From assembly GCF_013186535.1 (NCBI RefSeq), contig NZ_JABMCZ010000001.1, forward strand, positions 186,001 to 250,000: a stretch of 64,000 bases of DNA. Reading direction: 5' to 3'. Shown piece after piece: positions 57,517-64,000 of the stretch. Position numbers and translations under genes: made by a program. How positions within the stretch are numbered: position 1 is the stretch's first letter; each line of letters starts with the position of its first letter. This DNA is from Nocardia terpenica (lineage in GTDB: Bacteria; Actinomycetota; Actinomycetes; Mycobacteriales; Mycobacteriaceae). The notes below the pieces were generated by a model that had not been told where the DNA came from, made no database searches, and saw only the letters and a program-made list of their open reading frames with translations.

Positions 57517-59559
57517 ATGACCGGTGCCCACGCAGTCGCCGAAGCCGCCGCGCCCGCACCCGTGAGTCGTGGCCGGGCCAATGTCGTATTCGTCGCCGTC
57601 GTGCTCGGCATGCTGATGGCCGCGCTCGACTCCACCATCGTCTCCACCGCGCTGCCGACCATCGTCGCCGACCTCGGCGGCGCCGGGCACATGGCGTGGG
57701 TGATGACGTCGTATCTGCTGGCCGAGGCGGTGGCGACCGCGCTCGCGGGCAAGTTCGGCGATCTGTTCGGGCGCAAGGGCGTATTCCAGATCAGCGGGCT
57801 GATCTTCATCATCGGGTCGATGATCGCCGGTCTGGCACACGGGATGACGCTGCTGGTGATCGCGCGCGCCGTGCAGGGCGTCGGCGCGGGTGGGTTGATG
57901 GTCACCGCGATGGCCCTGATCGCCGACGTGATTCCGCTGCGGGAACGCGGCAAATATCAGGGTGCGCTGGGCGCGGTGTTCGGCGTCACCACCGTGATCG
58001 GCCCGACGCTGGGCGGATTGTTCACCGACCACGCCAGCTGGCGCTGGTGCTTCTACGTGAACGTGCCGGTCGCGATCGTGATGATAGCCGTTGCGGCACG
58101 GGCGATTCCGTCGATCCGCGTGGCGGCCCGGCCGGTGATCGACTACCTCGGCATCGCCCTGGTCGCGATCGGCGTGAGCTGCCTGGTGCTGGCGCTGGAG
58201 TGGGGCGGGCAGGAGTACGCGTGGGGTTCGGCGACGATCATCGGGCTGTTCGCCGCGTCGGCAATTCTGTTGGTGGCCTTCGTCTTCGCGGAGCTGCGTG
58301 CCCGGGAGCCGATGCTGCCGATGCATCTGTTCCGCAGCAATGTCTTCACCGTCTGCTCGATCCTGAGCTTCATCGTCGGGTTCGCCATGCTGGGCGCGAT
58401 GACCTACCTGCCCTCGTATCTGCAGTACGTGGACGGAGTGTCGGCGACGGCGTCGGGCCTGCGGACGCTGCCGATGGTGATCGGCCTGTTCACCACCTCC
58501 ATCATGTCCGGCCAGGTGGTCGGAAAGACGGGGCACTACAAGTACTTTCCGATCGTCGGCAGCGCGGTGATGGCGGTGGGCCTGTACCTGATGTCGACCA
58601 TGGGACGCGGCACCGGGTTCTGGCTGGAATCGCTGTACATGCTGATCCTCGGCCTCGGGCTGGGTCTGACCATGCAGGTGCTCACCATCGTGGTGCAGAA
58701 CACCGTCCCGTACTCCGATCTCGGCACCGCCACCTCGGGCGTGACGTTCTTCCGCACCATCGGCAGCACGTTCGGCACCGCGATCTTCGGCACCCTCTAC
58801 AGCAACAGGCTGCAGCCGAACCTGCGCGACGCCCTGCTGCACACCCCCGGCGTGCCACCCGCGGTGGCGGCCAATCCGCAACTGCTGCACAAACTTCCGT
58901 ACGAGAAGGCGATCCCGGTCATCGACGCCTACGCGCACACCATCCAGTACGTGTTCCGCTGGGTGGTGCCGGTGGCGGTGCTCGGCTTCCTGGTGGCCTG
59001 GTTCCTGCGGCAGGTGCCGCTGCGCGACAGCGCCCGAGCCGAGGCCACCGATGTGGGCCAAGGATTTTCGATGCCGGAGTCGGCGGATCGGGTGCAGCGG
59101 CTGGAACAGTCGCTGGCCACCATGATGCGCAAGCTGCGCGACGACGAGCTGCCCGCCCCGCATATTCTGGCGGCCGCGGACAGCCCGCTGACCCGCGATC
59201 AGTGGTGGGCGATCGGCCAGGTGCAGATGCTGAACCGGGTCCGCGGCGCGGCCACCATGGACGCCATCGCCCGCGCCCACTGGATGCCGCCCGAGGTGCT
59301 GAAACCGGTGTACGACAAGGCCGTCGGCAACGGCTACGTCGAATTCGACGGTGAGCGTATGGATCTCACCGACAGCGGGCGCGCCGAGCTGGATCGGGTG
59401 CTCGCGGAATGGCGCCGGTGGCTGTGCGGCTACCTGGACGACTGGGATTGCGCCGACGCGGAGGATCGGCGGCTGCTGGATCAGGCGGTGGACAATATCG
59501 CCGCCAGGCTGCTCGACGAGGCCGAGCGACCGGACGTATTGCCCGCTCGCTCGGCCTGA
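57517..59559 (+). CDS. DHA2-family drug/proton antiporter with C-terminal soluble domain
   Basis: 680 residues. Fourteen membrane helices span about 22-505. The DHA2 N-terminus (MLMAALDSTIVSTALPTIVADLGG), motif A (GKFGDLFGRKGVFQ) and motif C (GALGAVFGVTTVIGPTLGGLF) are clear. Residues about 520-680 form an extra cytosolic domain with a coiled start (ADRVQRLEQSLATMMRKLRDDELP) and a winged-helix-like end (WMPPEVLKPVYDKAVGNGYVEFDGERMDLTDSGRAELD). CATACT lies 6 nt before ATG 57517. Substrate unknown. Confidence 0.92.
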   Translation: MTGAHAVAEAAAPAPVSRGRANVVFVAVVLGMLMAALDSTIVSTALPTIVADLGGAGHMAWVMTSYLLAEAVATALAGKFGDLFGRKGVFQISGLIFIIGSMIAGLAHGMTLLVIARAVQGVGAGGLMVTAMALIADVIPLRERGKYQGALGAVFGVTTVIGPTLGGLFTDHASWRWCFYVNVPVAIVMIAVAARAIPSIRVAARPVIDYLGIALVAIGVSCLVLALEWGGQEYAWGSATIIGLFAASAILLVAFVFAELRAREPMLPMHLFRSNVFTVCSILSFIVGFAMLGAMTYLPSYLQYVDGVSATASGLRTLPMVIGLFTTSIMSGQVVGKTGHYKYFPIVGSAVMAVGLYLMSTMGRGTGFWLESLYMLILGLGLGLTMQVLTIVVQNTVPYSDLGTATSGVTFFRTIGSTFGTAIFGTLYSNRLQPNLRDALLHTPGVPPAVAANPQLLHKLPYEKAIPVIDAYAHTIQYVFRWVVPVAVLGFLVAWFLRQVPLRDSARAEATDVGQGFSMPESADRVQRLEQSLATMMRKLRDDELPAPHILAAADSPLTRDQWWAIGQVQMLNRVRGAATMDAIARAHWMPPEVLKPVYDKAVGNGYVEFDGERMDLTDSGRAELDRVLAEWRRWLCGYLDDWDCADAEDRRLLDQAVDNIAARLLDEAERPDVLPARSA

Positions 59560-59571
59560 TTCGGCGTCGGC

Positions 59572-60777
59572 TCAGATCCTGGCCAGCTCCGCGGTGACGT
59601 CGACCCGGGCGTCCCAGTCGATGGTGTAGCCCTGCTCGCGCCGCATCACCTCGTCCATCTTGCCGAGCTTGGCGAAGATCGGCATCATGACCGGCAGCAG
59701 CCGCCGCATCACCGGCCCGAGGGTCTTGGTGTGGTTGACCTTCGCCCCGCGCGCCGCGATGCGTTCCACCCGGGGTCGGCGGATGCGCTCGTAGGTCGCG
59801 AAAGCCGTTGCCGGGTCCGGGAAGTCGCGCAGGCAGCGGGCCAGCTGGATGCCGCTCTCCACCGACAGCGACGCGCCCTGGCCGGTGCTGTTGGAGGGTG
59901 CGTGCACGGCGTCGCCGACCAGCGCCAGGCGGCCGCGATGCCAGTGCGGTACGGGCGGCATGATGTGCAGGCCGCCGACGGTGATCAGATTCTCGGGGCG
60001 GGTGTCGCGGACGAACATGCCGCCCGGGACGTCGTCGCGGTAGGTCTCGCGCAGGATCCCGAGCCAGTGCTCGGCCGGGGTGGCGCGCGCCTCCGACATC
60101 GAAATGTACTGCTTCTGCGGCAGATTCGCGCCCCAGCACACCCGGCCGTCGGGCATGGACCAGTACAGGTAGTAGGCGTTCTTCCCGAAGTGGAAGAACA
60201 TCGTGTCCGGCTCCAGCTCGACCGGGGAGTCGAGGAAGGCGCCGAAGCCGAGGAGGCCCGTGTAGTCCGCGGCCGGTGCGTTCGGGTCGATCAGGGTGCG
60301 CACCAGCGATTTGATGCCGTCGGCGCCGATCAGGATGTCGGCGTCGGCGGTGGTGCCGTCGGCGAAGCGGGCGGTCACGCCGTCGCGATGTTCGTCGACG
60401 CCGACGAGGCGCTTGTCGTACTCGAACCTCACCCCGGACGCCACCGCGTGATCGTGCAGCACCGTGTGCAGGTCGCTGCGGTCGACCGCGTGCAGCGGCT
60501 CCATACCCGTGGGCGCGGGCAGCCGAATGGTGTTGGTACCCATCATCATAACGGTGTTGTGCATGGGCAGCGCGACCTTGCGGACCGCGTCACCGGCCCC
60601 GATGATATCCAGCGCGGCCAGCCCGTTCGGGGCGAGGCCGAGCGCCGCGCCGATGTTGTAGGCCGGGCCCGGATACGCCTCGTAGACGCGGGCCTCGATA
60701 CCGGCCTGGTGCAGGGCCGTGGCGGTCACCGGACCGGCGATGCCGCCGCCGATGATCAAAGCGGAACGAATGGACAT
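59572..60777 (-). CDS. FAD-dependent monooxygenase
   Basis: 401 residues, group A flavoprotein hydroxylase type. The dinucleotide fold is ALIIGGGIAGPVTATALHQAGIEARVYEA, the DG motif ADILIGADGIKSLVR and the GD motif GRLALVGDAVHAPSNSTGQGAS. ATG 60777 follows CAGGGAGA. It faces a PadR regulator gene on the same strand 187 bp upstream. Members hydroxylate aromatics or antibiotics (rifampicin and tetracycline types); the substrate cannot be told here. Confidence 0.9.
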   Translation of the reverse strand: MSIRSALIIGGGIAGPVTATALHQAGIEARVYEAYPGPAYNIGAALGLAPNGLAALDIIGAGDAVRKVALPMHNTVMMMGTNTIRLPAPTGMEPLHAVDRSDLHTVLHDHAVASGVRFEYDKRLVGVDEHRDGVTARFADGTTADADILIGADGIKSLVRTLIDPNAPAADYTGLLGFGAFLDSPVELEPDTMFFHFGKNAYYLYWSMPDGRVCWGANLPQKQYISMSEARATPAEHWLGILRETYRDDVPGGMFVRDTRPENLITVGGLHIMPPVPHWHRGRLALVGDAVHAPSNSTGQGASLSVESGIQLARCLRDFPDPATAFATYERIRRPRVERIAARGAKVNHTKTLGPVMRRLLPVMMPIFAKLGKMDEVMRREQGYTIDWDARVDVTAELARI

Positions 60778-60964
60778 GACGGATCTCCCTGGTTGGTTCG
60801 GTGGTGCTCGAACAGCGCCCCAGGGAGCCCGGTTATCCTGTAGCTGCCACACTCGGTCCGGGTTCGCCTGCAAACGGATGCGGTTCGAGACGGTGATTCG
60901 ATCGGGCTCGGCGTCGGTGTTGCCGCACCGCGCCGGGCCCGATTGCTTTGAGCGAGCGAAGGAT

Positions 60965-61627
60965 TCACGAATCCTTCGGCGCCCGGAAGTCCCCCCTTTC
61001 GACCATCGCCACGATGTCTGCCGGTGGCGTGCCGTCGGCATGCCATTGCCGCCAGAGATCGATGTGCGGGAACGCACCGGAGGCCAGCTGGTCGCGCAGG
61101 GTGCGCGCCCACTCGGCCTCGGCCTCGAGCATCGCGACCGAGAACTCGGCCTCGACGAGGAACAGGCGCGGCAATCCGGCCGCGGTCATGGTGGTGAGCT
61201 CGGCGCGCGCCGTGGCCGTCACCTCGTCCAGCTTGGTGACCCGCTCGCCCAGCAGGGCTATCACCCGGTCGGGGCTCAGCAGGCCCATGATGGACAGGCC
61301 GGAGACGAAGCGGTGGTGTTCGGGCTCGGGCGTGGACAGCAGCTCGGCCGTCCAGTCCTCCATTTCGGTGCGACCCGCGGCGGTGAGGCGGTAGATGGTG
61401 CGCTCGGGCCGCGCGCCGTCGCGCTCGCTGCCCGCCACCTCCAGGAACCCGTGCTTCTCCAGGTTCTGCACCACCGTGTAGAGCGAGCCCCACTTGATGT
61501 CCATATCGCGTTCCTTGCCGCGACTGCGCAACACCGCGGCGATCTCGTAGCGATGCATCGGCCGCTCGACCAGCACCGACAGGACCGCCAGGCCCAGCAG
61601 GTTCTCGACCTTCCGTTTCTTCGCCAT
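60965..61627 (-). CDS. PadR-family transcriptional regulator
   Basis: 220 residues. The winged-helix domain (LGLAVLSVLVERPMHRYEIAAVL, DIKWGSLYTVVQNLEKHGFLEV, RTIYRLTAAGRTEMEDW) is typical, followed by a helical dimerisation domain. ATG 61627 follows GGAGG. It probably controls itself and the downstream monooxygenase gene, and shares a palindrome-bearing gap with the divergent LysR gene. Confidence 0.92.
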   Translation of the reverse strand: MAKKRKVENLLGLAVLSVLVERPMHRYEIAAVLRSRGKERDMDIKWGSLYTVVQNLEKHGFLEVAGSERDGARPERTIYRLTAAGRTEMEDWTAELLSTPEPEHHRFVSGLSIMGLLSPDRVIALLGERVTKLDEVTATARAELTTMTAAGLPRLFLVEAEFSVAMLEAEAEWARTLRDQLASGAFPHIDLWRQWHADGTPPADIVAMVERGDFRAPKDS

Positions 61628-61646
61628 CGCGCCTCCTTACTCGCCT

Positions 61647-61672
61647 ACGAATATACGTCTACGAGTATTCGT
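61647..61672. promoter_or_regulatory. Operator candidate between padR and lysR
   Basis: ACGAATA-N12-TATTCGT (7-bp arms) in the 65-bp divergent gap. It also holds the direct repeat CTACGAATA/CTACGAGTA. It overlaps the expected promoters of both genes. Confidence 0.6.
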
Positions 61673-61679
61673 CCGCAAG

Positions 61680-61685
61680 TAGACT
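61680..61685 (+). promoter_or_regulatory. Leaderless-type -10 of the LysR gene
   Basis: TAGACT, 7 nt before ATG 61693. Confidence 0.6.
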
Positions 61686-61692
61686 CGGCGAG

Positions 61693-62613
61693 ATGAATGG
61701 CACGGGGAGCGAGGGCGGTCTCGACCTGGTCCAGCTGCGGACGTTCCTGGCGGTGTATCGGGCGGGGTCGGTGACGGCGGCGGCGCGCCAGGTCGGGCTG
61801 TCGCAGCCGACCGTGACCACGCAGCTGCAGATGCTGGAAAAGCGGTGGGGGAGCCAGCTTTTCGAGCGGCTGCCGCGCGGGGTGACGCCGACCGCGGCCG
61901 CCGACGAGCTGGCCGCGCGGCTGGCCGGGCCGATGGACGCGCTGGAGGCGATCGCGGGCGGGGGAGTGCGGGCCCCGGTCGCGCAGCCGCCGGTGCGGTT
62001 GGCCGGTCCGGCGGAAATGCTTGCCGCGCTGGCACTGCCCGCGCTCGCGCCGCTGATCGCGCAGGGGGTGCGGCTGACGGTGACCGACGGGGCGAACGAG
62101 GACCTGCTCGCCGGGCTGCGCACCGGTCGGTACGACCTGGTGCTGTCGGAGATCCGGCCGCGCGGGCGGACCGTGCGGGCCGAGGCGCTGGTGGACGAGG
62201 AATTCGTGCTCGTCGCCGCGCCCTCGGTGGCGGCCGGGATCGACGCCCGGCGGCTGCGCACGCACGGGCCCGCCGAGCTGGCCGGGCTACCGCTGATCGG
62301 TGACGCCACCGACCTCCCGATGGTGCGGCACTACTGGCGGCACGTCTTCGGCCTCCGGCTCGATGCCGAACCGGCGGTGGTCGTCGCGGATCTGCGCGCG
62401 GTCGCGGCGGTGGTCGCCGCCGGTGGCGGGGTGAGCGTGCTGCCACGGTATCTCATTGCCGCACAGCTGGATTCGGGTGCGCTGGCGCCCCTGCTGGAGC
62501 CGGGGGACCCGCCCGTCAACACCGGCTTCCTGGCCCGCCGCATCGGCGCCCCCGCCCTCCCGCACGTGGATCTGGTGTACGACGCCCTGCTGGCGGCCGG
62601 GCGCGGCCGGTAG
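61693..62613 (+). CDS. LysR-family transcriptional regulator
   Basis: 306 residues. The N-terminal helix-turn-helix reads LRTFLAVYRAGSVTAAARQVGLSQPTVTTQLQMLEKRWGSQLFER. A periplasmic-binding-protein-like effector domain covers about 95-300 (VRLAGPAEMLAALALPALAPLI). Divergent from padR and 65 bp upstream of a homocysteine methyltransferase gene, either of which may be a target. The effector is unknown. Confidence 0.92.
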   Translation: MNGTGSEGGLDLVQLRTFLAVYRAGSVTAAARQVGLSQPTVTTQLQMLEKRWGSQLFERLPRGVTPTAAADELAARLAGPMDALEAIAGGGVRAPVAQPPVRLAGPAEMLAALALPALAPLIAQGVRLTVTDGANEDLLAGLRTGRYDLVLSEIRPRGRTVRAEALVDEEFVLVAAPSVAAGIDARRLRTHGPAELAGLPLIGDATDLPMVRHYWRHVFGLRLDAEPAVVVADLRAVAAVVAAGGGVSVLPRYLIAAQLDSGALAPLLEPGDPPVNTGFLARRIGAPALPHVDLVYDALLAAGRGR

Positions 62614-62666
62614 TCGTCGTCCCGGCTCGGTGCGCCGGAGTCGTGCGCGGTGCACGGCCCGCGACC

Positions 62667-62672
62667 TAGAGT
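62667..62672 (+). promoter_or_regulatory. Leaderless-type -10 of the homocysteine methyltransferase gene
   Basis: TAGAGT, 6 nt before GTG 62679. Confidence 0.5.
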
Positions 62673-62678
62673 GAGGTT

Positions 62679-63569
62679 GTGGTGTTCGATCCGCGGGCGG
62701 GGGTGCTGATCTCGGACGGGGGGCTGGCGACCGAGTTGGAGGCGCGCGGGCACGATCTGGCGGATGCGCTGTGGTCGGCGCGGCTGCTGGTGGATGCGCC
62801 GGAGGCGATCCGGGCCGTGCACGCGGCGTTCTTCCGCGCCGGGGCGGTGATCGCGACGACCGCCAGCTATCAGGCGTCCTTCGACGGGTTCGCCGCCGCC
62901 GGTCTCGATCGCGCCGAGACGATCCGATTGCTGAGGCGCAGTGTGGAATCGGCCCGCCAGGCCCGCGACGAGGCGTCCGGCGACGGCCGCCCGCGCTGGG
63001 TGGCCGCGTCCGTCGGCCCGTACGGGGCGGCCCTGGCCGACGGCTCCGAATACCGTGGGCGCTACGGCCTTTCCGCGGCGCGACTGCGCGACTGGCACGC
63101 CCCCCGGCTGGCGGCCCTGGCCGAGGCCGAGCCGGATGTGCTTGCCCTGGAAACGATCCCGGACGCCGACGAGGCCGAGGTGCTGGTGGATCTGGTGGCC
63201 GACCTCGGCCTGCCCGCGTGGCTCAGCTACACCGTCGCGGGCGAGGCCACCCGCGCGGGACAGCCCCTTCCCGATGCCTTCGCCGTCGCCGCCGACGCCC
63301 CGAACATCGTCGCCGTCGGCGTGAACTGTTGCAGTCCAGCCGATGTCGCCCCCGCCATCGCCGCCGCCCGGGCCGCCACCGGCAGACCCGCGGTCGTCTA
63401 TCCCAACAGCGGCGAGGGCTGGGACCCCGTCGGCCATACCTGGACCGGACCCGCGCTCTTCTCGGAAACCCAAGCCCACGAATGGGTTTCCCTCGGCGCG
63501 ACCATTATCGGCGGCTGCTGCCGAGTGCGGCCCGCGGATATCGCCCGCCTCGCGGCGGCGCTCACGTGA
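62679..63569 (+). CDS. mmuM: Homocysteine S-methyltransferase
   Basis: 296 residues, zinc-dependent barrel. It methylates homocysteine to methionine using S-methylmethionine or SAM. The zinc Cys residues are in VAVGVNCCSP (about residue 217) and the GGCCRV pair near the C-terminus; SDGGLATELEARG is the N-terminal signature. The start GTG 62679 is followed by a second GTG. Its last 8 bp overlap the end of the opposite M56 gene. Confidence 0.92.
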   Translation: MVFDPRAGVLISDGGLATELEARGHDLADALWSARLLVDAPEAIRAVHAAFFRAGAVIATTASYQASFDGFAAAGLDRAETIRLLRRSVESARQARDEASGDGRPRWVAASVGPYGAALADGSEYRGRYGLSAARLRDWHAPRLAALAEAEPDVLALETIPDADEAEVLVDLVADLGLPAWLSYTVAGEATRAGQPLPDAFAVAADAPNIVAVGVNCCSPADVAPAIAAARAATGRPAVVYPNSGEGWDPVGHTWTGPALFSETQAHEWVSLGATIIGGCCRVRPADIARLAAALT

Positions 63570-64000
63570 GGCAGAGCCAGAGCTCGGTCGCGGCGGCGGT
63601 GGTGACCAGTGCCGGGCCGGTGACGGCGATGCCGATGCCGGTCAGCAGGCCCGCGCGGGTGCGGTAGTGCGGGCCGGGGTCGGGAGCGGCCAGGCGCCGG
63701 GCGCGGGCCAGGATGTCGGTTCCGCTGGCGCCCAGGGCATTCGAGGGGACCGTGCCCGACATGGCGAGCAGGCCCGACAGCAGCGGGACCCGGCCGTGGG
63801 TGCGGACGGCGGCATCGTCGGCGGACATCTCCAGCAGGCGCGCGATCTCGCGGGCGCCGACGGTACACAGCCGCAGCCGGGGGAAGGTGGCGGCCAGGCC
63901 GCGGGTCACCGCCAGCAGCAGGGGATGATGGCGGGCGAGATGGGCGTGTTCGTGGGCGAGCACCGCGGCCAGTTCGCGATCCTCGAGCGCGGCGAGGGCG
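63562..64000 (-). CDS. M56-family (BlaR1/MecR1-like) membrane metallopeptidase, C-terminal part
   Basis: 146 residues visible; the 5' end is outside the window. The zinc motif is LAAVLAHEHAHLARHHPLLLA (HExxH), with a later Glu in REIARLLEMSADDAAV as third ligand. A last membrane helix is LLTGIGIAVTGPALVTTAAATELW. Such proteins often accompany a BlaI-type repressor gene, which would lie beyond the window edge. Confidence 0.88.
   Translation of the reverse strand, partial: ALAALEDRELAAVLAHEHAHLARHHPLLLAVTRGLAATFPRLRLCTVGAREIARLLEMSADDAAVRTHGRVPLLSGLLAMSGTVPSNALGASGTDILARARRLAAPDPGPHYRTRAGLLTGIGIAVTGPALVTTAAATELWLCLT

Overview
The window is a high-GC actinobacterial chromosome segment, most probably from a Nocardia or close relative (Mycobacteriales). 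The evidence is the Nocardia-type 16S sequence, the roughly 70% GC content estimated by eye, and a gene order that follows the Mycobacterium tuberculosis thrB-rho-rpmE-prfA-prmC-sua5-wecA-atp-murA-rrn-nucS-fadA4-glgB-glgE-glgP-dinG-pncB-clpS-mec-cysO-cysM-rph-rdgB block almost gene for gene. The species assignment is inference; no search was run.

Layout. 1-5.8 kb: end of thrB, then rho, rpmE, prfA and prmC (threonine synthesis, transcription termination, translation termination). 5.8-8.0 kb: an inserted MarR/ABC-transporter operon. 8.0-10.5 kb: tRNA threonylcarbamoylation (sua5), the WecA-type lipid-linked glycan initiator and an AtpI-like protein. 10.6-17.9 kb: the complete F1Fo ATP synthase operon atpBEFHAGDC, preceded by a possible 36-residue leaderless leader ORF. 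18.2-20.6 kb: DUF2550 protein, cobalamin adenosyltransferase and murA. 20.6-26.3 kb: one rRNA operon (16S-23S-5S, no spacer tRNA seen) with two candidate promoters and a strong terminator. 26.4-32 kb: rhomboid-like protein, the mismatch endonuclease NucS, a small zinc-site protein, a DivIVA-like coiled coil, methylmalonyl-CoA epimerase and acetyl-CoA acetyltransferase. 32-40.7 kb: Cys-less thioredoxin/TPR protein, the alpha-glucan genes glgB, glgE and glgP, and a dienelactone hydrolase. 40.8-45.1 kb: an SRPBCC-acyl-CoA synthetase fusion, a purine permease and a DoxX protein. 45.3-49.3 kb: dinG and the NAD salvage genes pncA and pncB. 49.4-56.3 kb: clpS, DUF2017, the mec-cysO-cysM cysteine system, rhomboid protease, Rv1339-like cAMP phosphodiesterase, rph, rdgB and two small membrane proteins. 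56.5-64 kb: a more variable region with SDR, DHA2 exporter, FAD monooxygenase, PadR and LysR regulators, homocysteine methyltransferase and a truncated M56 peptidase.

Two genome-scale patterns stand out. First, about 20 start codons are preceded at 6-8 nt by a TANNNT -10 hexamer, the arrangement of leaderless transcripts. In three cases the preceding gene's stop codon forms the first three bases of that hexamer. Second, a family of 27-bp imperfect palindromes (GATCCCGGC-N9-GCCGGGATC) occurs singly and as inverted doublets in intergenic gaps, including the 23S-5S spacer. At two places an arm appears to have expanded into tandem arrays (22-bp unit x15 and 29-bp unit x4-5). No transposase, integrase, CRISPR array or tRNA gene was recognised.
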